64,000 nucleotides of DNA from Branchiostoma floridae (GCF_000003815.2 NC_049986.1:24973684-25037683); one strand, 5' to 3'. Positions 1 to 11,029 are shown, numbered from the stretch's first letter. The notes: generated by a model from the sequence alone, not told the origin. Made by a program: numbers and translations.

Positions 1-49
1 ACGAGTAGTTAATTTAAAAGAAATGTGACTATAGCACCATGTGAAGTAA

Positions 50-1270
50 GATTATTTACCGCATATATAAATTAATATTTGGTCCCTATTTGCCTTTTTT
101 AGTCTAGTCGAAATAAGACCTTTGCGTTGAAATGGCACAACCTAGCGGCACCGTCTGGTCACGTAGGACTAACAATGACTCATAGTCACAAAACCGTTAT
201 CAAGGTTTATGTTTAATGACGACATTGATCATTAACTTAAAAAGTCAACAGTGGGAAGTCCTTCAGCGAGCTTATAAGATAAAATAACTCTCTTTCCCAT
301 AGTATCAACCTTATTATGACTGTAAACTCATGAAACGATCACCAGGCCCAAAAAGGTGCCCAAATTTCCCTGATTTTGTTCAACTCTGCATCGTCCTGTT
401 GGTATTGGTGCGTGTGTCCGTGACTCAGTCAATCCTTTATTCACGTCACGTTTGGATTACAGAACATACCAGTTTGTTATAGCACATTTAAGTAGAGTAT
501 ATCTGCCCTTTCGGCAGTTGGATATGGCCGAATAATTTAACAAGTCAATATTGACGGAACAAAATGACCTGAATGGAGTGTTTGACTTTAGTAGGGTAAT
601 TGCGGCACTTTATTTTTATGACCACCCTGTACTCAAACAGGCCTGGTGCCCGTTCCATAAATTTACAATCATAAAATACTCTACTCAATTATGGTAAAAG
701 TAAACTGGGATGTTCTGTATACCAAAAGTTACATGAAAAAATGATCGATTGAATCATTGTTACCCGCGGCCATAACAACCGGACGACACAGTGTTGAACA
801 GAAGCGGGGAAATTTGGGCACTTTTTTTGGTGACCCGCTCAAGTAAGCAGGCCTGGTGCTTGTTCTATGAGTTCATAATGATAATGAATTTGATACCATT
901 GGAAAGAAAATTACATACGCTTTCTATTGATACATAACACATTGAAATTGATGCAAAAACAACAGAAATATGATCAACCGAAGTTTACATTCCAAACCTT
1001 TTTATGCCGAGTTTGGAATGTGGTTTTCAACTGTTTCTGAGTGTGGTGTGAATGGATGGTCATTTCTCCTATCAACTGACACAGTAGAGATTTAGCGGTT
1101 TTATGCACTCATGAATGGAGTTCATTAAAGGAGGACATAACACAAACTTCAGGCCCTACAAACTGAGGCGTGTTGGTTTGAACTTGCATCTGCATCAGAA
1201 CAAGTTCAAAACTCATTTGTGGCTGTTTTTGCCCTTTAGGTCAGGCAAGGGTCAGGTTACGATTAAACAG
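50..1270 (+). repeat. Upstream repeat block, copy I (split)
   Basis: Two parts, about 90-265 and 1000-1265, match the block at 17385-18010 that precedes gene 2. Shared landmarks are CACCGTCTGGTCACGTAGG, CAACAGTGGGAAGTCC and GGCCCTACAAAC. The parts are separated by about 700 bases that the other copies lack. No convincing gene is seen; a 71-codon ORF in it has no recognisable domain. The block lies 5' of receptor gene 1 and may carry regulatory sequence. Confidence 0.6.
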
Positions 1271-1838
1271 TTTTATCAGTGGCATGTCAAGGCCTATTTA
1301 TCAATAGGGGTGATTTTGTGGTCGGTATAACTTAAAGTGTTCGTGGCACCAAAAGAAATACACTTATAGGATTAATTCACTTTGAAGACCCCCAGCGAAG
1401 TGGTTGTTGGCTGCCCTAGCAACACATAGCAAATGTATTATGTCTATAGCCAGACCAGTATGCTCCAAAAGTATTGTAAGGTTAAGAATTGTACATTGAT
1501 GAAATGAGAAGGACATCCGGCACTACTGTATAGTTATGTGGTTAAATGATTAACAAATCAGACAAATAGATGGTAGTATATGCGTCAGTAGTAATATCTT
1601 TGCTACTTAGACAGGTTTTGATTAAAACCAAATGAGCGTTACTGCCCAGGGTCAGTTTCTTCTCAGCCACGTGCATTTGCTGTTACTTGGACAGACTAGT
1701 GAAATTGTTTCAATCTAACTTTCTTGGAATTCTGCTATCTAATTCTAATTCTTTCATCCAGGTAATGAATTAGATCAAACAGTCACTGTTTCTTCCATTG
1801 CAATAACCTAGCGCCAGCACATGCAACAAAATGTGCTA
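1271..1838. other. Non-coding stretch, nothing recognised
   Basis: AT-rich sequence without a supported ORF, RNA gene or obvious tandem repeat. Confidence 0.5.
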
Positions 1839-1839
1839 A

Positions 1840-2030
1840 TACCCCCCTCACATTAGGCGCGATTCGATCGGACGACGAGTCTGCGAGCTCTAAATTACGA
1901 GGAGTCATGACCCTGACGGGAAGGGCGAACTCTGCCATTTCTTCCTCCGCATCAGGGTCATGCCTCCTCGTAAGTTAGAGCTCGCAGACTCGTCGTCCGA
2001 TCGAATCGCGCCAAATGTGAGGGGGGTATA
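1840..2030. mobile_element. Palindromic MITE-like hairpin element
   Basis: The left arm (from about 1840, ACCCCCCTCACATTAGGCGC) and the right arm (ending at 2030, GTGAGGGGGGTATA) are inverted repeats of about 77-86 bases around a short centre near 1917-1942. The arms contain GATCGGACGACGAGTC and its complement. This is the layout of a foldback MITE or hairpin repeat with no coding capacity. Confidence 0.7.
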
Positions 2031-2043
2031 ATGAACCTTTGAG

Positions 2044-2143
2044 NNNNNNNNNNNNNNNNNNNNNNNNNNNNNNNNNNNNNNNNNNNNNNNNNNNNNNNNN
2101 NNNNNNNNNNNNNNNNNNNNNNNNNNNNNNNNNNNNNNNNNNN
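2044..2143. other. Assembly gap (100 N)
   Basis: Exactly 100 N, probably a placeholder of unknown true size. It sits between two copies of the hairpin element, so the repeat probably broke the assembly. Confidence 0.95.
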
Positions 2144-2226
2144 GGCATCAGGGTCATGCCTCCTTGTAATTTAGAGCTCGCAGACTGGTCGTCCGATTGA
2201 ATCGCGCCTAATGTGAGGGGGGTATA
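2144..2226. mobile_element. Partial second copy of the hairpin element
   Basis: Right-arm sequence of the 1840-2030 element recurs here with a few substitutions and ends in GTGAGGGGGGTATA. The rest is hidden in the adjacent gap. Confidence 0.65.
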
Positions 2227-2492
2227 AGCAAGCATTATTGGTTAACCGTTAAGAGGGATGTGGTGTGTATATTTGTGGTCAGCACAGCTGGAACTGTTTA
2301 AAGTATTAAAGTACAACATTTTTGTATAATAAAAAACTTATACGTGAACACTGTTTCTACCCCTTACAAATTTACATGTCTGTACGTATGCCAGTGGTTT
2401 TATCATGCGTACTCCGGTGGTTAGTGGCCCTACCTCCGAAACTAGAGGCCGCCATGATGAGTTCGATTCCAGCTGCCAAAGTGTCGCTCACC

Positions 2493-2724
2493 AGCACGTC
2501 ACCGGAACGTACTGCGCCTGCGCGAACACTGGTTGTCTTTTTAACGTTGCATTGAAATCCCGCTTGTTGCACAGTATATGTTAGAGACATGGTTTCATGT
2601 AAAACGTACACGGAGTTTTACCCTTATATACGCACGCAATTTCTTAAATGCGGACCTTTAGTAAACCGGGAGATTAGCATGTCTATACTCTTCGCGCAGG
2701 CGCAGTACGTTCCGGTGACGTGCT
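2493..2724. repeat. Perfect 34-bp inverted repeat
   Basis: Bases 2493-2526 are the exact reverse complement of 2691-2724, with a 164-base spacer. Each arm contains GCGCAGGCGCAGTACG or its complement, which is GC-rich and resembles but does not match an NRF1 site. It lies 300-530 bp upstream of the gene 1 start codon. It may be a small foldback element or part of a promoter. Confidence 0.7.
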
Positions 2725-2807
2725 TCGCTCACCCGACATGCACGCAAATGAATCTCGGGAAATCTCGCTAGCGTATCGCGAGACTCGCGCGTCATTGCAA
2801 ACGCGTT

Positions 2808-3025
2808 ACATGTACACCAGTGCCGACTAGCGGGACATATAGTCAGTGCAGGACAAACTCGCTTCTGAGTACTTTACAATAACAATGACAATAACAACGT
2901 TTGGATTAAAACCTTTGAGATGTTCATTGTAAGAACGATATGATGATGATTGCAAAAAGTGACGTTTCGACAATACGATTGATACACAATTAAAAGCCTG
3001 TTGTTATTGTCCCAGCATCAGCAGT
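2808..3025 (+). promoter_or_regulatory. Conserved 5' leader of receptor gene 1
   Basis: About 200 bases directly before the start codon are nearly identical to 18008-18205 before gene 2, apart from an extra stretch of about 23 bases here near 2933-2956. The last bases, TTGTTATTGTCCCAG, look like a polypyrimidine tract plus AG acceptor, so a spliced 5' UTR is possible. No convincing TATA box is seen. Paralogous leaders this similar imply recent duplication of gene and promoter together. Confidence 0.55.
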
Positions 3026-3953
3026 ATGCAGAGGAGCCGTGTGACGTGCCGAGCTGCTGCAGTCAGTATCCTCGGTCTCCTGTGGGTCGTCACGGCCGCC
3101 TTCGCCTGCCCGGAGACATGTCGCTGTGGGTCTGGCGGGGAGGTCGACTGTAGTTTCCGGAGGCTCACAGTCGTTCCCGCCAACATACCATTGGGTACAA
3201 CTGTTCTCAACCTGTGGGGCAACAACATACAGAACCTGTCTGATGCGGATTTCTCCTACCTCACCAGCCTGGAGAAGCTCTATCTGTACTACAATGACAT
3301 CCGCGCTCTGCCTGTTGGAGTTTTCTCACATCTCACCAGTCTGCAGGAGCTGTGGCTATTTGGCAATCACATAGCTGACCTCCCGGATGGAGTATTCTCA
3401 CATCTCACCAGTCTGAAAGGGCTTTTCCTGCACAACAATAGCATCTGGAGTCTTCCCACTGGAGTGTTCTCACATCTCACCAGTCTGCAGGGTCTGACTC
3501 TATCTGGTAATCATATAGCTGACCTCCCGGATGGAGTGTTCTCACATCTCACCAGTTTGGAATGGCTTGATCTGTCCAACAATAACATCTCGAGTCTGCC
3601 TACTGGAGTGTTCTCACATCTCACCCGTCTGGATGAGCTTAACCTGGACAACAATAACATCTCGAGCCTGCCCACTGGAGTGTTCTCACATCTCACCAGT
3701 CTGCAGTTCCTTTATATAGCAGGAAACCCATTGAGGTGCGACTGTAGTTTGTATGGTCTAATGACTTCAGCACGTCTGCGCGCTTTGATCGAGGATGACC
3801 CTACCTGCAGCTCCCCTCCCCACATGAAAAGCTACGAGCTGTTCTCTGTTACAGGAGACAAAGTTTGTCAGAGCCGCGGGGACTGCACCACGAGAAGTGC
3901 TGACGGCACCTGTGATTGCAACGCCGGCTGGACTGGCCCATTCTGTGGTAAAG
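3026..3953 (+). CDS. Gene 1 exon: signal peptide, LRRNT, 7 LRR, LRRCT, EGF-like
   Basis: The start was chosen at the first ATG before a clear signal peptide ([13 protein letters not shown], then a hydrophobic run to AFA). The LRRNT has CPETCRCG. Seven 24-residue repeats follow the pattern LTSLxxLxLxxNxIxxLPxGVFSHL, the style seen in lamprey VLRs. The LRRCT begins RCDC, and a short EGF-like segment ends in GWTGPFC. The exon ends in phase 1 at AAAG|GTAAGAT. Reading through instead gives a stop at 4042, with AATAAA at 4591. Confidence 0.9.
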
Positions 3954-6900
3954 GTAAGATATTTTCCAGTGCTGGATTCTTACACAAATTGCTAAGACTA
4001 AATTCGTTTGGAGAAGGTTTGGGGTCGTACGTGGAACTCTAGTTACATTGTGACTGGAGGGTAACGTCCTTCGACAAAGTATTGTAAACGGTTTATGCGT
4101 TGAGTGTTCGCACCTATATCTCTATGTTCTGTTTACCGCATGTGTTTCGGCATGTCGTCTGTACTTAGTTGCGAAATGACGCACGTTCCTTTCTTTTCGC
4201 AGTAGCTGTTGTTGTAATCGATTTGATAATTTCAGAAATCACCCCTATATTTTCATTATTGTTGAACAGACGATGTAGTTTCGGCGTTTGGTAACCAACT
4301 TATCTCCAAGCATATAGGGTGAGTTATGTGAACAGCTGTTCGTCGTATTATTTGTTTGAGTTTATTATGATGTAGCTGATGTCGTTTACCGACTGTTTTG
4401 GGCATCCCCCTTGTATGTTTGGAACTGTTAATAATTATATCAGCTTGTTAATATTGTCATGTCACAGTCATGTAAATTTTTTTATGTCTCATGTTCTTCG
4501 TTATTTGTCAATAGATCTATCAAGGCATATTATATATTGGGATAGATCGAGTTGTATCGGATATTTACGTGACTTGTCGTGTGACAGTCAAATAAAGTAT
4601 TAAACGTTTATTTTGCACTTCGTCTGCTCGCAATACTTCCCAAATCGCCGCTATATTCTCTGTAATTTGGATCACTTGGGTTTTGTTTCTTTCTTTTCGT
4701 TCATCGTATTCGATGTTTGGGACTGTCAATATTATCTTTATAAATGACGCGGCGGAAGTTGCAGATGTGATTGAACAAATGTTCGTTGAATTATGCGTGG
4801 TGTAACGACATCAGCTGACACCAACCAACTGTTTCTGGTACTCCTGACAAAGTTTGTTCTACTTTGAGTATGATGATTATCACATATCTTTGGTACATTT
4901 ACGGCAACATATAATGCCGCAGGCCAATTGTTGTTGATTTATCAGAGGAATATAACAGTATGGTTGTTGATGAATAATAAACACCACCGAAAACAACACA
5001 GCTGACAGACCATAATTACGTCACAAAGTGTGTTACCTACGGTCACTTGTTGCAGTTATTTTCGATCGCTGTTCACTTACAGAAGATAACTTGGCTCTTC
5101 GAAAGGAAGCATCGCAGAGTTCTACACGTGGCAATGGTACGGGAGCCGAAAAGGCTGTGGATGGATCAACTAAGAACTGCGCTGTTACAAACCTGGAACA
5201 TGAGCCTTGGTGGAAGTTGGACCTGGCAGGTTACTACGCGGTCAGCAGGGTCAGCATTTCGGTCACCATTCTCGTGCCGGGTACGTTGTTTCTGTAAGGG
5301 CGGTTACAGCTACATTGTATTTGCATCAGTAACCATCTATAGCTTCGTTGTTACCTAATTACATAAAAAACAAAAACAAATCCATCATTCCTTTATCTGA
5401 ACAATTCTCGATAGATGATTCCCTATTCGTACAGAAAAGTGAAGCAAAATGATTATATTTCTGGTCTCTTCTGCTGTGTGAAGTCGTCTGGTACGGGTGC
5501 CTGTACTGAAGGTGACACACCCTTCTGACTTCTGTCTGATTTGCAAGGAACATTTTACTAGTCACAGTATATTTTTGGCTTGTTTTTGCAGAAACAATTT
5601 TCATGGTGCGGGTTGGCCCGAACGAGAATTTCACTCTGAATGACCAATGTGGACAGAATTACACGGGTGAGGTGTGGGATACAGTGGCGCTCTGCAACCC
5701 GCCGATGTACGGACGTTATGTGTCGATACAGGCCGCAAGGCCATCTATAGACGCGAACACAACCATTTTGGTACTGTGCGAGGTCGAGGTCTACGTTACA
5801 GGTAAAAAATAATTGATCCTTACAGTAGTATGTCTTTAGCAGCATAAAGCGATGAAAAGGGGGTGAGAATAAAGAGTCAGTATGTAAAGGTCTTCAAGCG
5901 TATAACCCAGAAACATTATCTATGTCCTTTCATCATAAAAATATACAACACAAGACATAGGACAAAATATGCATTGACGTTATACAATGTTAGACTGATC
6001 CCACCCTTGTAATGTCATTTGTCCATTACACGATGGTTGGCGATAACAAGTCATATCGAAGATGCGTGATTCTAACAAGTTTGGTATTATTACCTCCATG
6101 AAATGTCATGGCGATAAAGTTTGGTATTATTACCTCCATGAAATGTCATGGCGATAACAAGTCATATCGAAGATGCGTGATTCTAACAAGTTTGGTATTA
6201 TTACCTCCATGAAATGTCATGGAGGTTATGTTTTACCCTGCGCTTGTCTGTGTGTCAGTGTATATGTGTGTCTGTGTGTAAACAAGATAACTCAAGAACG
6301 GCAGGTTGACTTGATTTCATACTTGATGTGTTGGTAGTGTGTGATGAAAGCTGGAAATCATTAGATTTTGGGCCCCCTAGCGCTTTCCTTGGTACTGCAG
6401 CGCAACTTTCGGGTTTGCTATCTCGTGTTCTGAACAAGCTATGGTCACGATTTGGGGGTGTTAGATAGCTCTTGTGCTCAGGAATAAGTGACATAAGTTT
6501 GGGCCCCCTAGCGAATAGTTTTGGGATAGCAGGGGCATTCAAAAAGCTTCTGAAGACGATAACTCGGAACAACGGATTTTCATGATTTTTGCTATCAAGA
6601 TACCTCAGACAATGTTGTACAAAATGACATACTAATTATGCAAAATAGAAGTACATTTGCATAATTACTGAGGATATTCTATCATAGCAGTTTTTTTCAA
6701 TGTATCTCTTTCCCTGGATGTGATATGGTCTTGACATTTGGCTGGTAGATAGCTTGCTGTGTCATGACAAAGTGGGGCAGGTTTCAGCTCCCTAACATTT
6801 AATTTCGGAACTGCAGGGGCGTTTTTGTCAAGACATTCCAAAGAGGATAACTGCAGAAAGGATTAACGGATTGGCATCATATTAGGCATGCGGGTACCTT

Positions 6901-8293
6901 AGGAAAAGATGTTCATAATGATATACATGTTATGCAAATGAGGACTTAATTTGCATAATAAATGAGGAAATTGTATAATTCCATTGTTTTCAATAACTGG
7001 ACTTCAATAAATGTAACACATGTTAATTATAATAGGTGGAATATAAGCAGATACTAAATATGGTAATGAGGAACTTATTTGCATATTTTATGTAAAAATT
7101 GCAAAACCGCTTCATGATTAATAATGGGAATTTTATAATTTTGACATGTGTACGTTAGTCAATGATAAACAATACAATGCATAAATTATGTTAATGTGTT
7201 AGTCAATTGCATGAATTTTACGAAAGCTCTAAATTTTCATGGAGGTATGAGGTCGCTGAACTCTAGTGTTGTATGTATATGCTTTGAAGAAAATAAGCAG
7301 ACTGCCAAAATCAGCGGTGCTGCCTCAAAGTCTGTATCTTCTTACATTTTTTGAAACCTTAGATAAAAACTCATTATTTTCTTTTCAAGGGGCCTGCTGT
7401 AACAAAACAACCAGCATAACGAACGGCCAGATCACCGCTAGTAACGGCTACTGCTCTGGGAACCTTATCCAGTTCTCCTGTGACACCGGGTATGAGCTTG
7501 TCGGCAGCTCTTTCGCTGTCTGCCGGGACAACCATTGGGACCGAGAGATTCCGACATGCCAACGTGAGCTGACAAAATGTTTCTTCTTTCTGACTTTTTC
7601 CTCTACCCTTTCTGTTCTCTGTAAGAAAAAAGGGTATCAGATACACTAAATGAAACCATGGAACTGTAAGCAGGTTCTCCAAACATTTTCGTTTTTGACC
7701 CGAAATGGGGACAGTTGCGGTGGCAACAACTACGTTGACCTCTTCATCCAAATAACGTAGAAACTACAGTGACTGCACAACACATCGGGATCTCATGATA
7801 TGGTTTATTAGACAGCGTTTCCACCATCACTGAAAGGTGGCAATAACAGATTAGATATGTTGCATCGTCTTCTAGATTGCCCAAAACGAATCAAAAATCA
7901 AATCCCAATCATTAGACGGACATTTCGCATTCCTCATCACTGGCACTGGTGTGGGTATCGCCGTTCTGGTGCCAGGAAACTCTTGAAAAGTCATCATAGC
8001 ACTACATAGTCCCACGTCCATCCAAACCATCATTTTTACAGAACAGAGCCCCACGTTAAAAAAAGCTATTGTCAGTATTGCCGTTCTGCTACCAGGAAAC
8101 TAGCTGAAAATTTGTTATTATTGTACCAAACACAGTATCAGCGACCATCATCGGCGGCGCTAGTGTCGGAATCGCCACTGCGCTGATTGTGGCTGCTGTC
8201 TTCTTTGTGGTCTTCCTGAGACGAAGGAGGAAGAAAAGAAGAGAAGGCTATCAACAACCGATTGAACTGTCATATCATGTAGGAAGTGAGTGA
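3026..8293 (+). CDS. Receptor gene 1: LRR-EGF-FTP-CCP-TM, no TIR exon found
   Basis: Five exons are supported: 3026-3953, 5083-5280, 5592-5801, 7390-7563 and 8136-8285. Every junction is phase 1 with GT/AG sites. If the last exon reads on, a stop follows at 8291-8293 and the product is 555 residues. Predicted order: signal peptide (1-27), LRRNT, 7 LRRs, LRRCT, short EGF-like segment, FTP lectin domain (about 310-445), one CCP (446-503), TM and a short basic tail. It is a membrane receptor with a pattern-recognition type ectodomain; the ligand is unknown. Unlike gene 2, no TIR exon is visible before gene 2 starts. The tail has tyrosines in GYQQP and SYHV that gene 2 replaces. It may be a TIR-less paralogue, may use the distant TIR exon by splicing, or its TIR exon may be lost. 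Confidence 0.75.
3954..5082 (+). other. Gene 1 intron 1 with possible early poly(A) signal
   Basis: The intron has no recognised element. AATAAA at 4591-4596 lies about 550 bases after the read-through stop at 4042, and its surroundings are conserved in gene 2 (AATAAA at 20168). It could end a secreted LRR-EGF form. Confidence 0.4.
5083..5801 (+). CDS. Gene 1 exons 2-3: FTP (fucolectin-like) lectin domain
   Basis: Exons 5083-5280 and 5592-5801 encode one domain. The first half reads [12 protein letters not shown], then KAVDGS, then EPWWKLDLAGYY. The second reads VRVGPNENF, then GRYVSIQ and [10 protein letters not shown]. These are hallmarks of the fucolectin/tachylectin-4/pentraxin-1 (FTP) family, relatives of F5/8C discoidin lectins that bind fucose in known members. 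The middle of the domain is short, and the usual arginine-bearing loop after the VSI strand is not evident. Sugar binding is therefore uncertain. Confidence 0.8.
5802..7389 (+). other. Gene 1 intron 3: interspersed and direct repeats
   Basis: It contains a local direct repeat at 6040-6222: a unit of about 71 bases with TGTCATGGCGATAACAAG, a shortened copy, then another full copy. From about 6220 to 7250 an interspersed repeat is recognisable because parts recur at 8850-9280 and, inverted, at 11640-11710. It has no supported coding sequence; a 105-codon antisense ORF has no domain. Confidence 0.55.
7390..7563 (+). CDS. Gene 1 exon 4: CCP/sushi domain
   Basis: A 174-base exon of phase 1-1 encodes a 58-residue complement control protein domain: [19 protein letters not shown], then W and a terminal PTC. 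The four standard CCP cysteines are present, plus an extra pair (ACC near the start and GYC), which suggests a third disulfide. Acceptor TTTTCAAG and donor GTGAGC flank it. Confidence 0.85.
7564..8135 (+). other. Gene 1 intron 4 with repeats of TM-exon flank
   Basis: Two imperfect copies of the sequence that precedes TM exons (GCCGTTCTG, then CAGGAAACT) occur at about 7945-7990 and 8070-8110. They suggest local duplication around the TM exon. Confidence 0.45.
8136..8285 (+). CDS. Gene 1 exon 5: transmembrane segment and basic tail
   Basis: The exon reads ATIIGGASVGIATALIVAAV followed by FFVVFL, a hydrophobic helix of about 25 residues, then the stop-transfer run RRRRKKRR and GYQQPIELSYHVG. 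The donor A|GTGAGT is phase 1, as before the TIR exon in gene 2. If unspliced, the frame stops at 8291-8293. Confidence 0.8.
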
Positions 8294-8334
8294 GGTTTCT
8301 TTTCCCAGATAGCAGTAACAAATATTATTTGAGT

Positions 8335-8735
8335 AACAGTCCCAGATAACAGTCCGGGGCTGTTATCTGGGACTGTTATGTGGACTGTTATGTGGACTGT
8401 TATCTGGGACTGTTATCTGGGACTGTTATCTGGGACTGTTGTCTGGACTGTTGTCTGGACTGTTATCTGGGACTGTTATCTGGACTGTTATCTGGACTGT
8501 TATCTGGGACTGTTGTCTGGACTGTTATCTGGGACTGTTATCTGGACTGTTATCTGGGACTGTTATCTGGACTGTTATCTGGGCTGTTATCTGGGACTGT
8601 TGTCTGGACTGTTATCTGGACTGTTATCTGGGACTGTTATCTGGGACTGTTGTCTGGACTGTTATCTGGGACTGTTGTCTGGACTGTTATCTGGGACTGT
8701 TGTCTGGACTGTTATCTGGGACTGTTATACGGGAC
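8335..8735 (+). repeat. 12/13-bp minisatellite with hairpin at its edge
   Basis: About 30 units of (G)GACTGTTATCTG form this array, with TGTTGTCTG variants. At its left edge 8335-8352 is the exact complement of 8360-8377, giving an 18-bp stem with a 7-base loop. Long ORFs across it only reflect the absence of stops in the unit. It lies immediately after the gene 1 TM exon, where gene 2 has the intron leading to its TIR exon. Confidence 0.9.
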
Positions 8736-8839
8736 TTCTACGAACCCGAGTAGAACAGCCCTAAAACTGGACAAATAAATGGTCGCCTACAGACCTGAGT
8801 ACAACAACCTAACACTGGACAGGAAGTTGTGTACCTTTT

Positions 8840-9300
8840 CGCCACCTCGCAGTCGAATTTGGACTGCAGGAGCGTTTTTGATTTGAGTGTTTGAAAATGT
8901 TGAAAAACGCAAGAAAAGGCCATTGCAGTTTCATGATTTGGGTTATGTGTGCAGCTTAGGTGTAGATAAACATAATATATGCAAATGAGAACTAAAATTG
9001 CATAACTACTTCAAGTACTTCATAATACCGTTGTTTCCTATGATGAGATAATTCAAATATCAGAATGGGAAATTCCTGAAAGATATTTGTGGTAAATGAT
9101 GGAAATTTCATACTAGTTACATTTAATTTGGTAAGTTAGTCAAAGGTGAATAGAACTAATATGCAAAGCTTATATAAATGTAGGAGGAGGGCAGCGGCAA
9201 TGTACATCGATTATGCTAATCATCAAATTAATAACACATTTAACATTACAAAGGCAATTTATGGAGGAATGAGATCTTGGAACTGCGGAATTTTAAATTG
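8840..9300. repeat. Interspersed repeat related to the gene 1 intron 3 repeat
   Basis: It shares motifs such as GGACTGCAGGAGCGTTTTTG and TATGCAAATGAGAACT with 6790-7200, and ends in GGAGGAATGAGATCTTGG. Non-coding. Confidence 0.45.
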
Positions 9301-10250
9301 TTTTAATCATCTATCATATACTTAGTTGGACGGAGAAGCACGTATACGCGTTACGAGCCACCATCATTCAGTTACACAGCATTTTACTGTACCTAGTGAG
9401 TTATGATATACAGGGACTTCTATCTAGTGTGTTTTAATTATGATGTGTTGCACGTACTACATATCTATCTCGTGTGTTTGTTTATCACGATGTACTATAC
9501 GGGCTACATTCGTATCTAATGTGTGCTTTTTTGTGATGTATTACACGGACATCGATGCCTTAACAATGTGGATGTGAGAAACGTTCCATGGTATAAAATA
9601 CCAGCTTTGGTGTAAGATTTGCTCACAACATGTTATCTTTGGACGTACCTTAGGCTCATTATCCGATATCTGTGGAAGAACACACGGAATAACTCCAAGA
9701 ATCTCCACAGGACTATTGTGACTAACTATCCGATCTGGATAAATGAACTCCAGACTAACATGACTAGAACTCCAAGAACATGAACAGACTATCGTGACTA
9801 ACCTGTGACTGTAGGGTTAAAACAACCCTGCCATTCATGATACGGCTTTGATACAAAACAAACCTGTATACGTATAATTAAACTAGTTACCCCCAAATAG
9901 GGGGTTAAGTTTGAAACTGTCTCAAACGTTTGCGTGCCTTTCTAATCTAATAGTTTGTGGAACATTTTAAATACAAACTACAATGGAACATTTGTACATT
10001 TTTAGATATGCACGTATGCGGCTAGCAGAATATCTATATATTGTGCTTTAGACGGAATAGAGAAATACACAGACTTAAACTTGTCTTCAAATGTACCTTG
10101 TCTCTTGTATCTTTACTGATTAAACAGGAAGTCCGCTGGTGTTGCAGCACCTTTGTACCGTATGTTTCTGGGAAGGGGATTCCCCTGGGCTTATATATGG
10201 GCAGAAGGATGAGGATCATTCAATGCTTGCTGTCTGCCTCAACTTTTTAA
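9300..10250. other. Non-coding stretch, nothing recognised
   Basis: AT-rich sequence with short local repeats (TGTATTACACGG type, around 9430-9560). No supported gene. Confidence 0.4.
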
Positions 10251-10259
10251 TTGGTCTAA

Positions 10260-10800
10260 ATGTTGAAGCTCTGCGACCATACAGTATGCGACATAGTTAT
10301 TACAGTCAGTTATAGTCATAGTCATACGGTGTATTACAGCACCGTTGGGGTTATACCGCCCCTTACGGGGTGGCATACCCTTTCTTCTATGTGAATACGA
10401 GACGGGAATGCGCCAGATCTCCCGTCCGGGTGATCTGAAGTGAATCAGTAACTCCAGACGGAAGGGTTTGCTCCATCTCACACCGCACCATCACACGTGT
10501 GGGGGTTCTTTAACGTGCTTGGGGTTTGACTCTCCCCATACACGGGACCTCCATTTTACGTCCTATCCGAGGGACGACTCTAGGCAAAGCTAGGTACTCA
10601 TTTTCACCTGAGGAAGGTGAGGAAAGCCGTGTAAAGTGCCTTTCCCAAGGGCACAAGATCGGTGACACGGCAATCGGATTCGAACCCGCGACCTCTCGGT
10701 CAAGGGCCGAACACACTGCCACTGCGCTACGCGGTCCCACATGTCCAAATGTTGAACTAAAACTTTGCCCTCGTTTGCCACCAAACACAGTATCGGTCAT
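10260..10800 (-). mobile_element. tRNA-derived SINE
   Basis: On the minus strand the head holds a perfect A box (TAGCGCAGTGG) and B box (GGTTCGAATCC), so it derives from a tRNA. A conserved-looking body of about 350 bases follows with AAAGGCACTTTACACGG and CGTTAAAGAACCCCCACAC. The tRNA-like part occupies about 10668-10738. The cloverleaf is degenerate (no T33, CTT in the anticodon position), so this is a SINE head rather than a tRNA gene. Confidence 0.75.
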
Positions 10801-11029
10801 AGTTATTACGTCATAGGTAAAACATTATAACGTCATCTTTAACTGGAGTTTTTGGGAAGTGAAGCAACATATTGTTTCTAATGTTTCATTTCGTACATCA
10901 ACTAATCAATGGCTATCATCCATTACCTTAACACCGCCACTATCCTAATACCGCCAAATAAATAAGCGATGAATTTAGGGAGATCTACTAGTGCGACAAC
11001 AGTAATTCCGAGGTATGCACACTTTTTTC

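Noticed and set aside
8378-8778. Three overlapping Trp/Cys/Leu-rich ORFs
   Set aside because: They are produced by the GACTGTTATCTGG minisatellite in all frames; no domain or start context.
10668-10738. Genuine tRNA gene on the minus strand
   Set aside because: A and B boxes are perfect, but the anticodon loop lacks T33 and the acceptor does not pair cleanly. A long conserved SINE body follows, so it is the head of a SINE.
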